Shown: positions 8,744 through 20,137, counted from the first letter of the stretch. The stretch is DNA of 64,000 nt from Lachnospiraceae bacterium (GCA_021770615.1 JAETQR010000011.1:32906-96905), one strand, 5' to 3'. The notes: a model not told the origin generated them from the sequence alone. Program-made: numbers and translations.

Positions 8744-9601
8744 ATGGATGATTTAAATATCGGTTTTCTTGGCTTTGGACTGATCGGTGGTTCAATCGCC
8801 AGATCTATAAAAGAAAAACATCCCGGAGCAGTGGTTCAGGTCTATAGCAGACGGAAAAATCCGGATTTGGAAGAAGGACAAAAAGAAGGGATCATCACAA
8901 ACATCATTTATGATATCGACAGTCATTTCTCTTCCTGCGATATGATCTTTTTATGCGCCCCCGTTTTAAAAAACATCGAATTTCTCCAATTCCTGAAACC
9001 TGTTATCCGGGAAGATTGTATTGTGACCGATGTAGGAAGTGTAAAAGGAAACATACACGCTGTTATAAAAGAACTTGGAATGGAACGGCATTTTATCGGC
9101 GGGCACCCGATGGCAGGCTCAGAAAAGACCGGTTATGCGAATTCTACCGCCGATTTATTAAATGACTCCTGTTACCTTCTCACACCAACGGAATCCACTT
9201 CGGAAGACGACTTGAAACGGCTTTTGGAACTTCTCCGGTGCACCGGCGCAAAATGCATTGTTTTGTCCCCGGATGAACACGACAAAGTCACCGCCGCGAT
9301 CAGCCATGTTCCCCATATCATTGCCGCATCACTTGTCAATATGGTACAGGAAAACGACACTTCGGAACAGTATATGAAACAATTTGCAGCCGGCGGCTTT
9401 AAAGACATTACCCGGATTGCCTCCTCTTCCCCGGAAATGTGGGAAAATATATGTTTATCAAACAAAGATAGCATTGACTTTTTTCTTTCTTATTTCATTG
9501 ACACCTTATCCACATTCCGCAGACTTATGGCAGATGGGGACAGTGAGGCCCTTAAAGATATTTTTAAAAAGGCCGGCCAGTACCGTGATTCGATTTTATA
9601 G
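8744..9601 (+). CDS. tyrA: Prephenate dehydrogenase
   Basis: 285 residues from the ATG at 8744; ATG 8732 or GTG 8699 in the same frame are alternatives and no start has an ideal ribosome site (GAGAAAGG ends at 8730). The Rossmann motif IGFLGFGLIGGS begins three residues into this start. CDMIFLCAPV, DVGSVKG, the substrate-site sequence FIGGHPMAGSEKTGY, and SHVPHIIAASLVN follow in the order seen in TyrA. NAD(P)-dependent oxidative decarboxylation of prephenate to 4-hydroxyphenylpyruvate for tyrosine. There is no fused chorismate mutase and no C-terminal ACT domain. It is transcribed alone. Confidence 0.88.
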   Translation: MDDLNIGFLGFGLIGGSIARSIKEKHPGAVVQVYSRRKNPDLEEGQKEGIITNIIYDIDSHFSSCDMIFLCAPVLKNIEFLQFLKPVIREDCIVTDVGSVKGNIHAVIKELGMERHFIGGHPMAGSEKTGYANSTADLLNDSCYLLTPTESTSEDDLKRLLELLRCTGAKCIVLSPDEHDKVTAAISHVPHIIAASLVNMVQENDTSEQYMKQFAAGGFKDITRIASSSPEMWENICLSNKDSIDFFLSYFIDTLSTFRRLMADGDSEALKDIFKKAGQYRDSIL

Positions 9602-9640
9602 AAAAGGCACAAAAAACAAACTTTCCCGATCAAAACAACA

Positions 9641-9675
9641 AAAGGAGATTCCCCATCCTGACGGAATCTCCTTCT
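9641..9675 (+). terminator. Terminator after tyrA
   Basis: AAGGAGATTCC (9642-9652) pairs with GGAATCTCCTT (9663-9673), followed by a T-rich tract. It separates tyrA from the convergent fusion gene. Confidence 0.65.
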
Positions 9676-9724
9676 TCATCTTTCTTTATTCTCTTTATTT
9701 CAGAAGACTCCGACCGTCTTTCTA

Positions 9725-11368
9725 TCAAGCATCATGCTCTTCCTTTTTTTCTTCCCAGTACTGCTTGTCCGAATCCGAAATCCTTCTCAGGATCCGGCAT
9801 GGATTTCCGGCAGCTACGACACCATCCGGAATATCTCCCGTTACCACAGACCCGGAACCGATCACTACGTTGTTTCCTATATGAACTCCCGGATTGATCG
9901 TAACATTTCCTCCAATCCACACATCATCTCCGATCGTAACTTCCTTTCCGAACTCCAGCAGCTCATTTCGCACGGGCGCATAGATCGGATGTCCTGCTGT
10001 ATATATACTTACTCCTGGTCCAAAAAACACATGATCTCCGATCTTAATATCGGCCACATCAAGCATGATACAATTAAAGTTCGCATAGAAATTGTCCCCT
10101 ACAGAGATATGTGAACCATAATCACAATGAAATGGCGGCTCTATATAGGACTCTTTTCCCGCATGCTTAAAAAGTTTCTGCAAAATCTCTGCTCGTTTTT
10201 CTTCTTCTTCCACGCCGGTCTCATTATAGGCCCTCGTTATTTTCCTCGCCAGCGACATCTCCCGCTTTAATTCATCATCACATTTATAAAGCCTGCCGGA
10301 GAGCATCTTCTCTTTCTCTGTACGAAGCGTCAGGGAATCCAAAGTCTCCGTCTCTGACTCCTCTGCCGAAAAGATTCCGGCTGCCGCTTCCTGTCCTGCC
10401 ATGGTAAGATCATTCTCCAATAATGAATTTTCTTCTCTGGCCACTTCCTCTTCTGCCGCCTTCATCAGTTCCTCTACCCTGCGTTTAGCCTCTGCATCTA
10501 CTTCTTCATCTACTTCTGCTTCTTCCTGAAATCCAGTCTCTTCTTCCTCCTGCAGTCTTTCTTCTTTTTCTGCACGGATGCGCTGTTCTTCTTCCTCTCT
10601 TTGCCGATCCATTTCTTCAGCCTGAAGTCTTTCCTGTTCTCTTGCTCTTTCTTCTTCCTCTTTTTGTCTCTGTGCTTCTTCCTCCTGAATCTTCTTTAAT
10701 TCTGCTTCCCTTGCTGCCTCTTCCTCGGCCGCCTCGCGCTCCAGATCCTCTTTAAACACAGTGAAAACCTTGTCCTTCATAGCATGAGCCACTTTGGCAT
10801 GTTCCTCCGGCATCAGATGAAGGCAGTCCACGTCGCTCGACACAGCCACCATGGCCAGATCCACAAATTCCGCCCCAACCTCTGCCGCTACTTTCTGGAA
10901 CTCCGGCGCCAGTTCAAAAGAATAATCCACCTGCGTTCTTCCAAACTCAAGATGAAGTGGCGAAAATTCAATCTGATCTCCGAGAAGTGTCGGACTTGCC
11001 ACGATGATCTCCGCGTCCGTCTTTTGCCGCACCAGCTCACACATCTCCTTGAGGTGTCCTGCCACAGCCTGCGGATTGGAATCAAAATACACCTTCAGAT
11101 CATTCGTCCCCAACATGATAATGATCAGATCGATCGGCGCATGCTCCTCAATGCACGCTCCGATATCACTCATGCCGTTACACCCTTCCATATAGGGATC
11201 ATCAAAAGCGATCGTACGCCCGTTCTTCCCCTCATTGATGACTTCAAAACCGTCTCCCAGCAGACGGTCTAAAACCCCTGGCCAACTAATATCATCCCCA
11301 AATCTCTGTCCATCTACCGGAGAATGTCCGTATGTATTAGAATCGCCAAAACACACTATTCTTCTCAT
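9725..11368 (-). CDS. Fusion protein: SGNH/GDSL esterase, long charged coiled coil, maltose-O-acetyltransferase-type domain
   Basis: 547 residues in one uninterrupted frame. Residues 1-210 are an SGNH hydrolase: FGDSNTYG (Ser10), NGRT near 50, GTND near 95, and DCLHLMPEEH with the Asp/His pair near 186-189. Residues about 210-300 are almost entirely Glu, Arg, Lys, Gln and Ala (many EEE and REEEEQR runs), a predicted long coiled coil. Residues about 350-535 are a left-handed beta-helix acetyltransferase of the Maa/NodL type: MLSGRLYKCDDELKREMSLAR cap, hexapeptide repeats such as ISVGDNFYANFNC, the catalytic His in YTAGHPI, and GDDVWIGGNVTINPGV. One domain would remove and the other add acyl groups. 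Each domain is well recognised, but the combination is unusual. A frameshift-free frame and a good match of both halves argue against an assembly artefact. Confidence 0.87.
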   Translation of the reverse strand: MRRIVCFGDSNTYGHSPVDGQRFGDDISWPGVLDRLLGDGFEVINEGKNGRTIAFDDPYMEGCNGMSDIGACIEEHAPIDLIIIMLGTNDLKVYFDSNPQAVAGHLKEMCELVRQKTDAEIIVASPTLLGDQIEFSPLHLEFGRTQVDYSFELAPEFQKVAAEVGAEFVDLAMVAVSSDVDCLHLMPEEHAKVAHAMKDKVFTVFKEDLEREAAEEEAAREAELKKIQEEEAQRQKEEEERAREQERLQAEEMDRQREEEEQRIRAEKEERLQEEEETGFQEEAEVDEEVDAEAKRRVEELMKAAEEEVAREENSLLENDLTMAGQEAAAGIFSAEESETETLDSLTLRTEKEKMLSGRLYKCDDELKREMSLARKITRAYNETGVEEEEKRAEILQKLFKHAGKESYIEPPFHCDYGSHISVGDNFYANFNCIMLDVADIKIGDHVFFGPGVSIYTAGHPIYAPVRNELLEFGKEVTIGDDVWIGGNVTINPGVHIGNNVVIGSGSVVTGDIPDGVVAAGNPCRILRRISDSDKQYWEEKKEEHDA

Positions 11369-11492
11369 AAATAAATACCTTCCTTTTTCATAAATAGTAG
11401 CTCAAAAGTCTAATTAGTTTAAGTATAGCACATTTTGTACAATACTGCCAGAGAAAGAATACATTATTTTCCGATTATTTTTTCCAATATTT

Positions 11493-12095
11493 TTAAATTT
11501 CCTGCAATTCATCGAGTGTCTTATTATAAGAAGGAAGAAAATCATTCATAAAAATATCCACTTCCTCCATTTGCATTTCCCGAAGCGCCCTCTCAATCGT
11601 CTGCCATGCCGTTGCAAACTCCTGATTCCCTGCCTTCTTTTCCTCAATACACTTGATAAGAGCCGAAAGTTTGTCCGCTGCTTTTACGATTTTCCACAGT
11701 TCTTCATCACCGCTCTTCTTAAAAAAGATAGTTTCATAATATTTCCTCATATAATCCGGAAGCTTATCTAAAAGCTTCTGGTTCGCCATATCCTCTACTT
11801 TTTTATAAGCGTCCCGGATATCCGGGTCATGATATTTAACCGGCGTCGGCATATCCCCGGTAATGATCTCATTGGCATCATGATACAGACCGATCAGTGC
11901 CAGTTTATCCGGATCCACATCCTTCCCACACCGCTCCCTGGCAATAACGCCAAGCCCATGGGCAAGCATGGCAACCTCCAGGGAATGTTCACTGATATTT
12001 TCCTTTACCGAGTTGCGCATCAGAGCCCATCTCTCAATATACTTCATCCTTGCCATCATGGCAAAAAACGGAAATCCATTTGTTTTTGTGCCCAT
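11493..12095 (-). CDS. HD-domain 5'-deoxynucleotidase, YfbR family
   Basis: 200 residues. The HD ligands are seen as H in ENISEHSLEVAMLAH (about residue 36) and HD in ALIGLYHDANE (about 72-73), with a later Asp in KAADKLSALIKC. The family hydrolyses deoxynucleoside 5'-monophosphates and helps control dNMP pools. The ATG at 12095 is preferred: GGAGG lies five bases upstream and overlaps the uvrA stop region. An ATG at 12107 overlaps the uvrA stop codon but has no site. It is the last gene of the uvrB-uvrA operon, which suggests clean-up of nucleotides released during repair, an inference from position. Confidence 0.88.
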   Translation of the reverse strand: MGTKTNGFPFFAMMARMKYIERWALMRNSVKENISEHSLEVAMLAHGLGVIARERCGKDVDPDKLALIGLYHDANEIITGDMPTPVKYHDPDIRDAYKKVEDMANQKLLDKLPDYMRKYYETIFFKKSGDEELWKIVKAADKLSALIKCIEEKKAGNQEFATAWQTIERALREMQMEEVDIFMNDFLPSYNKTLDELQEI

Positions 12096-12106
12096 ATTTA
12101 CCTCCA

Positions 12107-14941
12107 TTACCTGTCATCCAACAACTTCTTTATATATCTCCCTGTATAGGAATCCGGCTGCTCTGCCACCTCTTCCGGAGTTCCGCAAGCAATGACTGTC
12201 CCACCGTTTTCTCCCCCTTCCGGGCCAATGTCGATAATATAATCTGCCGTCTTGATCACATCCAGATTATGCTCGATCACCACGACCGAATTTCCTCCTT
12301 CTGTGAGGCGGTGAAGAATATCGATCAACTTGTGGACGTCCGCAAAATGCAGGCCTGTCGTAGGCTCATCCAGAATATAGATTGTTTTTCCCGTACTGCG
12401 TTTACTTAATTCTGTGGCAAGCTTGATCCTCTGGGCCTCTCCTCCCGAAAGCGTAGTTGAAGGCTGTCCCAGTTTCACATAAGAAAGCCCCACATCATAC
12501 ATCGTCTGGATCTTCCGATGGATCGTCGGAACATTCTTGAAAAATTCCAATGCCTCTTCCACAGTCATATCAAGCACATCAAAAATACTCTTTCCTTTAT
12601 ATTTAACATCGAGTGTCTCCCTGTTATAACGCCTTCCATCACAAACTTCACACGGAACATAGACATCCGGCAGGAAATTCATCTCGATCTTTATGATCCC
12701 ATCCCCCCTGCATGCCTCACACCGTCCTCCTTTGACATTAAAACTAAATCTCCCCTTCTTGTATCCCTTTACCTTTGCATCCGGAGTCGTTGCAAACAGA
12801 TCCCGTATCATATCAAATACACCCGTATATGTGGCAGGGTTCGAACGCGGCGTGCGTCCGATCGGCGACTGATCGATATCAATGACTTTATCTAACTGCT
12901 CCATTCCCTTTATGGCAGTATGCTTTCCGGGAATACATCTGGCCCGGTTGAGATTCTTCGCCAGAGACTTATATAAGATCTCATTGATAAGCGAACTCTT
13001 TCCGGAACCGGAAACCCCTGTCACACAGGTAAATACACCAAGCGGGATATCTACATTGATATTTTTCAGGTTATTCTCCCTCGCACCGGTCACCTTTAAA
13101 AAACCACACGGAGTCCGGCGCTTTCCCGGTATCGGAATCACCACTCTCCTGCTGAGATAAGCCCCTGTTATCGAATCCTCTGCCTTCATGATATCTTCTG
13201 CCGTCCCGGCGGCCACGACTTCACCGCCGTGCTCTCCGGCCCCCGGTCCGATGTCCACCACATAATCCGCCGCTAACATCGTATCTTCATCATGCTCCAC
13301 CACGATAAGCGTGTTCCCAAGGTCTTTCAGATTCTTTAATGTCCTGATCAGCTTATCATTGTCCCTCTGGTGAAGACCGATACTTGGCTCATCAAGAATG
13401 TAGGCAACTCCCACAAGCCCTGAACCGATCTGTGTGGCAAGACGTATCCTCTGGGCCTCACCACCCGACAAAGTCGCTGTAGCGCGCGACAGACAAAGAT
13501 AATCCAGTCCCACATCTACAAGAAATCCAAGGCGGGATTTAATTTCTTTCAAAATCAGCTTTCCAATCTTTAACTGCATCTGTGTAAGCTGCAGCTCATC
13601 GACAAACTGTTTCAGGTCACGAATCGAATAATCACATAACTCCGCAATATTCTTTTCTCCCACTGTGACCGCCAGAGATTCTTTTTTCAGACGCCTTCCG
13701 CCGCACTCACGGCACGGTGTGATGCGCATAAAAGTCTCATACTCCTGTTTCGTCGTATCCGACCCGGTTTCGCGATACCTCCGTTCTACATTTTTAATAA
13801 GTCCCTCAAATTCTACATTGTAGACACCCCGGCCCCGCTGTCCCACATAATGAACTTCGACCTTTTCTCCTCTTGTGCCATGCAGGATGATGTCCCGCAC
13901 CTCTTCAGGATAATCCTCAAAAGGAGTCGACAGATCAAAACCAAACTTTTGTGCCACTGCTTCCATCATGCATCTGGTATAACTTCCCTTGTCCGTAACT
14001 GACTGCCAGCCAAGGGCAGCGATCGCACCCTCGTCGATGCTGAGAGACCAGTCCGGTATGAGAAGCTCCGGTGCAAATTCCATCTTATACCCAATCCCAT
14101 GACAGACCGGGCATGCCCCAAATGGATTATTAAATGAAAAACTCCTCGGCTCGATCTCATCAATGCTGATACCACAGTCCGGACACGAAAAACTCTGACT
14201 GAAATTGATCGGCTCACCACCTACCACATCGACTACGAGCAGCCCTCCCGACAGCTGTAGAACATTCTCGATTGACTCCGACATCCTTTTCCCGACACCT
14301 TCACGCACGACAAGACGGTCTACCACGATTTCAATATTATGTTTGATATTCTTTTCAAGCTTGATCTCCTCAGATAGGTCATACATATTTCCATCCACAA
14401 CGACCCTCACATAACCACTCTTTTTCGCTTTATCAAAAACCTTGGCATGTTCTCCTTTTCTTCCACGAACAACCGGCGCCAACAGCTGGAGTTTTGTCCC
14501 CTCAGGCAGTTTCATGATCTCATCCGCCATCTGGTCTACCGTCTGGCGCTTTATCTCTCTGCCGCACTTTGGACAATGGGGGATTCCAATCCTTGCAAAG
14601 AGAAGTCTGAAGTAGTCATATATTTCCGTCACTGTCCCCACTGTGGAACGGGGATTCCGGTTCGTCGTCTTCTGATCGATCGATATCGCCGGGGGAAGTC
14701 CCGAAATACTCTCCACATTGGGCTTTTCCATCTGCCCCAGGAACTGCCTGGCATAGGAAGATAATGACTCCATATACCTTCTCTGCCCTTCCGCATATAT
14801 CGTGTCAAACGCCAGCGATGATTTGCCTGATCCGCTCAATCCTGTCAGTACCACAAACTCATCTCTGGGAATATCAATATCAATTCCTTTCAGATTATGT
14901 TCACTTGCTCCTTTTATCCTGATCATTCTTTTCTTTTCCAT
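12107..14941 (-). CDS. uvrA: Excinuclease ABC subunit A
   Basis: 944 residues, normal for UvrA. Two ABC ATPase halves: first Walker [20 protein letters not shown] (about residue 30), zinc module CPKCGREI, second zinc finger CRECGGRR near 400, signature [12 protein letters not shown] near 480, then second Walker [14 protein letters not shown] near 640, the third zinc module [20 protein letters not shown] and [10 protein letters not shown], and a second [15 protein letters not shown] near 825. With UvrB it scans DNA for bulky lesions in nucleotide excision repair. The ATG at 14941 is chosen because AAAGG lies five bases upstream and [12 protein letters not shown] matches the family start; an ATG at 14971 overlaps the uvrB stop. 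Confidence 0.97.
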   Translation of the reverse strand: MEKKRMIRIKGASEHNLKGIDIDIPRDEFVVLTGLSGSGKSSLAFDTIYAEGQRRYMESLSSYARQFLGQMEKPNVESISGLPPAISIDQKTTNRNPRSTVGTVTEIYDYFRLLFARIGIPHCPKCGREIKRQTVDQMADEIMKLPEGTKLQLLAPVVRGRKGEHAKVFDKAKKSGYVRVVVDGNMYDLSEEIKLEKNIKHNIEIVVDRLVVREGVGKRMSESIENVLQLSGGLLVVDVVGGEPINFSQSFSCPDCGISIDEIEPRSFSFNNPFGACPVCHGIGYKMEFAPELLIPDWSLSIDEGAIAALGWQSVTDKGSYTRCMMEAVAQKFGFDLSTPFEDYPEEVRDIILHGTRGEKVEVHYVGQRGRGVYNVEFEGLIKNVERRYRETGSDTTKQEYETFMRITPCRECGGRRLKKESLAVTVGEKNIAELCDYSIRDLKQFVDELQLTQMQLKIGKLILKEIKSRLGFLVDVGLDYLCLSRATATLSGGEAQRIRLATQIGSGLVGVAYILDEPSIGLHQRDNDKLIRTLKNLKDLGNTLIVVEHDEDTMLAADYVVDIGPGAGEHGGEVVAAGTAEDIMKAEDSITGAYLSRRVVIPIPGKRRTPCGFLKVTGARENNLKNINVDIPLGVFTCVTGVSGSGKSSLINEILYKSLAKNLNRARCIPGKHTAIKGMEQLDKVIDIDQSPIGRTPRSNPATYTGVFDMIRDLFATTPDAKVKGYKKGRFSFNVKGGRCEACRGDGIIKIEMNFLPDVYVPCEVCDGRRYNRETLDVKYKGKSIFDVLDMTVEEALEFFKNVPTIHRKIQTMYDVGLSYVKLGQPSTTLSGGEAQRIKLATELSKRSTGKTIYILDEPTTGLHFADVHKLIDILHRLTEGGNSVVVIEHNLDVIKTADYIIDIGPEGGENGGTVIACGTPEEVAEQPDSYTGRYIKKLLDDR

Positions 14942-14963
14942 CGTTACCTTTCTTCCTCCAAAT

Positions 14964-16952
14964 CTATTCATCCATGTCCTGCATGATCTTTTTTAATTCG
15001 ATCATCTGGTCACGCAATGAGGCCGCCGCCTCGAAATTTAATTCTGCAGCCGCCTGGTTCATCCGTTTCATAACTTTGCGGATCTGCTTTTCCAATTCTT
15101 CTCTCGTCATATATTCCGGATCCTTTTCCAGATCCTCGATGCCGGAATCCGCTTTGGAAGAGATCCGGATCAGTTCCCGGACAGCCTTTTTGATCGTCTG
15201 TGGCGTAATACCATGTTCTTTATTATAAGCATCCTGTATCTCCCTACGTCGTTTCGTCTCGCCGATTGCCTTCTTCATGGAATCGGTTTCACTCTCCGCA
15301 TACATGATGACCCTGCCTTCCGCATTCCGGGCAGCCCGTCCGATCGTCTGGATCAAAGATGTTTCCGAACGCAGAAAGCCTTCTTTGTCCGCATCCAGAA
15401 TCGCTACAAGAGAAACCTCCGGTATATCCAGCCCCTCTCTCAGAAGATTGATACCGACCAATACATCAAATACATCAAGCCGCATGTCACGTATGATTTC
15501 GGACCGCTCCAGCGTATCAATATCCGAATGAAGATATTTTACCCGTATCCCGATCTCTTTATAATAATCGGTAAGATCTTCTGCCATCCGTTTGGTAAGT
15601 GTGGTGACAAGAACCTTGCCCTTCTCTTTTGTGACACGGCGTATCTCTGCCAGAAGGTCATCGACCTGCCCTTTCACCGGGCGCACCAAAACCTCAGGAT
15701 CAAGAAGTCCTGTCGGACGGATGATCTGTTCCGTCCTCAGAAGTTCGTGTGCGCTCTCATACTCCGATGGCGTCGCCGATACAAACATCATCTGATTGAT
15801 GTGGCTCTCAAATTCCTCAAAATTCAAAGGACGGTTACTTTTTGCAGAGGGCAGGCGAAAACCGTAATCTACAAGTGTAGACTTCCTCGACTGATCCCCC
15901 GCATACATTCCCCTGATCTGAGGAACCGTGATATGGGACTCATCTACTATGATCAAAAAATCATCGGGAAAATAGTCCATAAGCGTATGCGGCATCTCTC
16001 CCTCTTTCATCCCGTTTAAATGCATGGAATAATTTTCAATCCCCGAGCAAAAGCCGGTCTCCCGCATCATCTCCACATCGAAATGTGTCCTCTCCGAAAT
16101 CCTCTGCGCCTCGATCAGCTTGTCCTCACTTTTAAAAAACCGGACACGCTCCTTTAATTCCTGTTCGATCCCCAGAATCGCTTTCTCCATCTTATCCGAT
16201 GACACGACATAATGGGACGCAGGAAATACAACCATATGCTCCAAATTATTGAGCGGTGTCCCGGTGAGGACATCGATCTCCTGGATCCGGTCCACCTCGT
16301 CTCCGAAAAACTCAACCCGGATCGCACGCTCCGACTCCGACGCCGGAAAAATCTCAACCACATCTCCCCTCACCCGGAACGTACCGCGATGAAAATCCAT
16401 ATCGTTCCGGGTATACTGGATATCGACAAGCCGCCGGATCACCTCATCCCTGTCCTTTTCCATACCAGGCCGCAGAGAAACCGTCATCGTCTGATAATCG
16501 ATCGGGCTTCCCAATCCATAGATACAGGACACACTCGCTATGATGACCACATCTTTCCGCTCAGTAAGTGCCGCCGTCGCCGAGTGACGCAGTTTATCAA
16601 TCTCCTCATTGATCGCAGAATCCTTTTCGATGTACGTGTCCGTCGATGGCACATATGCTTCCGGCTGGTAGTAGTCGTAGTAGGAGACAAAATACTCCAC
16701 GGCGTTATTAGGAAAAAATTCTTTAAACTCACTATACAACTGGGCCGCCAGCGTTTTGTTATGGGCGATGACCAAAGTCGGTTTATTTAATTGCTGGATG
16801 ACGTTTGCCATCGTAAACGTCTTACCCGATCCGGTGACACCGAGAAGGGTCTGAAACTGGTTTCCTTCCTGAAAGCCTTTGACTAATTCTTCAATAGCCT
16901 GTGGCTGGTCGCCGGTAGGGGCGTATTCTGATACTAATTCAAAATGATCCAT
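14964..16952 (-). CDS. uvrB: Excinuclease ABC subunit B
   Basis: 662 residues, full length. Helicase motif [13 protein letters not shown] (about 39-50), the beta-hairpin region [18 protein letters not shown] (about 90-107), DESH near 338, IGRAARN near 540, and a C-terminal UVR motif about 625-655 that contacts UvrC. It loads onto damage with UvrA and positions UvrC. The ATG follows AGGAAAGG. The island gene AIPR ends only 17 bp upstream, so native upstream control of uvrB has been replaced or displaced. Bases 16681-16740, inside the beta-hairpin region, reappear exactly at 20116-20175. Confidence 0.98.
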   Translation of the reverse strand: MDHFELVSEYAPTGDQPQAIEELVKGFQEGNQFQTLLGVTGSGKTFTMANVIQQLNKPTLVIAHNKTLAAQLYSEFKEFFPNNAVEYFVSYYDYYQPEAYVPSTDTYIEKDSAINEEIDKLRHSATAALTERKDVVIIASVSCIYGLGSPIDYQTMTVSLRPGMEKDRDEVIRRLVDIQYTRNDMDFHRGTFRVRGDVVEIFPASESERAIRVEFFGDEVDRIQEIDVLTGTPLNNLEHMVVFPASHYVVSSDKMEKAILGIEQELKERVRFFKSEDKLIEAQRISERTHFDVEMMRETGFCSGIENYSMHLNGMKEGEMPHTLMDYFPDDFLIIVDESHITVPQIRGMYAGDQSRKSTLVDYGFRLPSAKSNRPLNFEEFESHINQMMFVSATPSEYESAHELLRTEQIIRPTGLLDPEVLVRPVKGQVDDLLAEIRRVTKEKGKVLVTTLTKRMAEDLTDYYKEIGIRVKYLHSDIDTLERSEIIRDMRLDVFDVLVGINLLREGLDIPEVSLVAILDADKEGFLRSETSLIQTIGRAARNAEGRVIMYAESETDSMKKAIGETKRRREIQDAYNKEHGITPQTIKKAVRELIRISSKADSGIEDLEKDPEYMTREELEKQIRKVMKRMNQAAAELNFEAAASLRDQMIELKKIMQDMDE

Positions 16953-16969
16953 GATAAAAGCCTTTCCTC

Positions 16970-18670
16970 TTATAGTCCAAGAATAGTATTTACTGTCACA
17001 ATAAATGATGCGCTTTTTGCAACATGACTATTTCCACCCTGCTGCTTATATGCATCATATATCCTGTCTCTTATCTCTCCTATTCTCTTTTCTGTAACAT
17101 TCCCCAAATCCATTTCTTTTATATCTATTGGTGTTATATTGCTATTTCGAAGAATGTCTGCAACTGTTCCATATAATAAATAAAACAACATGTCATTTCT
17201 TTCCGAAGATGTATATCCTGATTTCATTTTCAAGTTTCTTTGTATTTGTTTTCCAAGAACTGCACATTTATAAAATACTTCCAAATCTTGATTTTCTTCA
17301 TAAAGTTTAAAGTATGTTTCATCATCCGTTAATAATGTCGAAGGTCTTGCTCTGGCATAATCTGGTTTTTGCAAAAATAATGTAATCAAGCACTGTCCTA
17401 AAAATGATACACCTACTATATCTTTTGCTTTTTTCCCTTGATTTTTATAATAATTTTTTCTCCGGTCATAATATAGTCCGCGGCTTTTAAAAAACATTTC
17501 AATTTGCAAATGAATAGGATTCGTTACTCTTAATGAAGACTTAGGTATATTAGTCTGATTATTCGTTGCAAATATAATATCATCTCTAACCTTTTCTGTT
17601 TCAGGTACTATTACTCTAACTAAAACATTTCTCTTTTCAGTTTGCAAAGAATTTTCATTTTGTGAATAAAAATTATATATTTCATTCGAAGTCTGCAACC
17701 CATTTACAATTTCCGGATTTGTTAGCTGAAGTTCTCGACTACTGGCCATTGTAGCTTCTGACGCTAAAACTGTAATCCCGTTATTCAACCACCAAAAATC
17801 CTCTCCGCTATCACTGTCTTCCAAAGAATCTTTTATACATGAATTTACGGCATTCTTTCCTTGATAATCTCTCACATTAGCTTCAAAAAATCTCTTTCTC
17901 AAACACTGATTATCATCTGTAATAAAATTAAAATACTCTTTTAAAGATACAAGTCCAACATAATCTTTATTTTTACCCAATCCAATAGGCATCTCCACCA
18001 GTGGCAAATTAATGATTGTCTCTGCCATACTATTATAGCTTTCAAACAATTCATTTGCCCCAACAAAATCTACAACTATTTCCGCCGATGGATAATTTCT
18101 TTTTACTATTTCTTTTAATTCTTCTGCTTGTTGTATGACATTCGGATGACACTCAACGGCATATGTGACATAGCAAAATCTAAATTTGAGCTTTATACGA
18201 TTTCTAATTAACTTTGTATGTAAGTCTCGAAATGTCCTAAATAGTTCTAGGATATCCTCATTATATCTTCCTCTAAAATCTTCTAATGAGTTTGATAATT
18301 GCAATAAATTATCTACAGTTGTTTTCCATTTCATTATGGCATCTTCACCAAAAGAGTTTTCTCTTTTTGCCTGTATCATAATCACTTCAACTTTTGATTC
18401 TTTAGACGCAGTAATGGTTTCAATCTGATCTGGAAAAACTATATTCTTATTCAAAAAAATATACATCCCATCACAGCCGCCATCATTCCCTGCTCCTACA
18501 ATTCCACTCTCTAATTCATCATCACTTAAATCATAATCCTTCAATACTTGAGAAGCTGAAAAATATTCAAAATATGAAGCTTCATTTTCATAAGATGCTG
18601 ATTCCTCATATTCCTGAGCGACGCATTCCCTAATTAAAATCTGATTATTACTCAACTGTTTATTACTCAT
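16970..18670 (-). CDS. AIPR-family abortive-infection protein with Mrr-like nuclease N-terminus
   Basis: 566 residues from the ATG at 18670 with GAGG nine bases upstream; the frame extends to 18709 without a site. Near residues 55-105 is a PD-(D/E)XK-like pattern: [12 protein letters not shown], then [12 protein letters not shown], like the D...QxK of Mrr-type restriction domains. The C-terminal half carries AIPR hallmarks: [13 protein letters not shown] (about 290), [15 protein letters not shown] (about 320), [14 protein letters not shown] (about 370). AIPR proteins are linked to phage resistance by abortive infection. The gene is far more AT-rich than uvrB beside it. Together with RhuM and DUF1016 it forms a defence-type island. 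Confidence 0.85.
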   Translation of the reverse strand: MSNKQLSNNQILIRECVAQEYEESASYENEASYFEYFSASQVLKDYDLSDDELESGIVGAGNDGGCDGMYIFLNKNIVFPDQIETITASKESKVEVIMIQAKRENSFGEDAIMKWKTTVDNLLQLSNSLEDFRGRYNEDILELFRTFRDLHTKLIRNRIKLKFRFCYVTYAVECHPNVIQQAEELKEIVKRNYPSAEIVVDFVGANELFESYNSMAETIINLPLVEMPIGLGKNKDYVGLVSLKEYFNFITDDNQCLRKRFFEANVRDYQGKNAVNSCIKDSLEDSDSGEDFWWLNNGITVLASEATMASSRELQLTNPEIVNGLQTSNEIYNFYSQNENSLQTEKRNVLVRVIVPETEKVRDDIIFATNNQTNIPKSSLRVTNPIHLQIEMFFKSRGLYYDRRKNYYKNQGKKAKDIVGVSFLGQCLITLFLQKPDYARARPSTLLTDDETYFKLYEENQDLEVFYKCAVLGKQIQRNLKMKSGYTSSERNDMLFYLLYGTVADILRNSNITPIDIKEMDLGNVTEKRIGEIRDRIYDAYKQQGGNSHVAKSASFIVTVNTILGL

Positions 18671-18740
18671 CTCACTGTACCTCACATTCTCATTATCTAA
18701 AAATATCATAGCATTTTTTAAACATTCATTATATATGACA

Positions 18741-19745
18741 TTACTTTCTTCCTCTCAAGTATCTCTCTACTTCCCGATCAAACTCCGAAATATACTCTTT
18801 ATCCTGTTTTACTCGAAATGCCTCATATTCCTTTTCTGCTTTTTTCATAGCTGCTTCATGTGATATTTTTCCTTTTCCATCCAGCACTTCCCGCCGATTA
18901 TTTACTAGAAACTGATTTGTCTGTTCCACCCAATCCTGCATACTCATTAAAATCCCATCTTCTGCCATCAGTTCAGCATAATCAATAAACATTGTTACCA
19001 GCCTGTTTAAACGGGACAATTCCTTTTCATTTAAATAGTTTTTGGCAATACCTATATCTCGCTTTAACACTTTACCATCTGGTGCATCCTTCCAGGTTGT
19101 CAATCCCATAGCCGGTTTTTCTGAATCAGCACGCTCAAATATCAATTCTGCTGCTGTCTTTCCGGTAACTGCAAAATGAAGTTTATTCTGGACAAAAGCA
19201 TAAAAATTTTTTGTAATGTCACTGTTTTTATCGTAATCATAGCTACATTGTTCAAATATATCTGTAATTTTCTGATATGCTCTACGCTCACTTGCCCTGA
19301 TTTCACGAATACGTTCCAGTAACTCATCAAAATAGTCTTTTCCAAAAGGCTTACCATTCTTTAACATCTCATCATTTAGTACAAAACCTTTAATAATATA
19401 CTCTTTTAAAGTATTTGTCGCCCATTGGCGGAATCTTGTCGCTTTCTTTGAATTCACACGATATCCTACTGCAATAATCGCATCCAGATTATAAAATTCC
19501 TGCATACGCTTAACATTTCTCTGTCCCTCTTTTTGAACTATTTCCATTTTGGAAACAGTTGATTTTTTTATTAATTCTTCTTCTTCATATATATTAGTTA
19601 AATGTTTAGAAATCGCAGGTACATTTACATCAAACAACTCTGCCATTGCCTTTTGCGTCATCCAAAATGTCTCATTTTCAAAAATAACATTTACACATAT
19701 ATTTGTATTTTCTATCTGATATAATATAATTTCATGTTGATTCAT
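18741..19745 (-). CDS. RhuM-family protein
   Basis: 334 residues, the typical length. Recognised from FWMTQKAMAELFDVNVPAISKHLTNI (about 28-53), FYNLDAIIAVGYRVNSKKATRFRQWAT (about 85-110) and the C-terminal WVEQTNQFLVNNRREVL. Known RhuM proteins were named from a Salmonella pathogenicity island; their molecular function is unknown and they are common in mobile and defence islands. The N-terminal part resembles a phage anti-repressor/KilA-type DNA-binding region, an inference from FW(M)TQ. It lies 70 bp upstream of the AIPR gene, same strand, likely the same transcript. Confidence 0.88.
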   Translation of the reverse strand: MNQHEIILYQIENTNICVNVIFENETFWMTQKAMAELFDVNVPAISKHLTNIYEEEELIKKSTVSKMEIVQKEGQRNVKRMQEFYNLDAIIAVGYRVNSKKATRFRQWATNTLKEYIIKGFVLNDEMLKNGKPFGKDYFDELLERIREIRASERRAYQKITDIFEQCSYDYDKNSDITKNFYAFVQNKLHFAVTGKTAAELIFERADSEKPAMGLTTWKDAPDGKVLKRDIGIAKNYLNEKELSRLNRLVTMFIDYAELMAEDGILMSMQDWVEQTNQFLVNNRREVLDGKGKISHEAAMKKAEKEYEAFRVKQDKEYISEFDREVERYLRGRK

Positions 19746-19924
19746 ATCTATTCTCCATTTCCAAACTTTTCATCTATTGCAGTTATTCGATATTATCGAG
19801 CAACTGATTCCTCTTATAATTCACCATACGAAAAAATCTTCATCAAATAATCAATAACCATACGCTCTTTCACATTATATGGAAAACGTATTGTTTTTGG
19901 ACTTCTTCAAAATATTCCTTATTA

Positions 19925-19950
19925 AATTGGTTACACATGTGTAACCAATT
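19925..19950. repeat. 26-bp perfect palindrome
   Basis: AATTGGTTACACA joined to its exact reverse complement TGTGTAACCAATT, with no spacer. It could be an operator for a dimeric regulator or a site for a recombinase. It is 180 bp upstream of RhuM. Confidence 0.85.
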
Positions 19951-19973
19951 AGATTTCCATCTAATATTATCTA

Positions 19974-20137
19974 ATCCATTACATGAATCCAGGTCACAAA
20001 CTCCACCCGTCCGCCTAGTGTTATTTCGTCCATAATCCCTCATCTTGTCCACAAAATATAGTACAATCAACACCAAATAATACTAAATAATGCGGTTTTC
20101 ACCCTGTCCCCAAATTAGGAGACAAAATACTCCACGG
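19974..20137 (-). repeat. Island repeat, copy A
   Basis: Matches 21500-21649 at roughly 80% by eye, including CTTGTCCACAAAATA, CAACACCAAATAA and ACATACTCCACGG-like ends. On the minus strand both copies can be read as YFVDK(M/I)xxYGxN(N/D)xRRxGGVC, which hints at a decayed coding segment. Copy A lies upstream of RhuM and copy B upstream of DUF1016. Confidence 0.75.

Noticed and set aside
15213..16019. 268-codon plus-strand frame opposite uvrB
   Set aside because: Antisense to conserved UvrB helicase motifs, basic and low-complexity, no ribosome site.
19870..20076. 68-codon frame ending in a QFNKEYFEEVQKQYVF-like sequence
   Set aside because: Starts at TTG without a ribosome site, crosses the palindrome and repeat A; kept only as evidence for a decayed segment.
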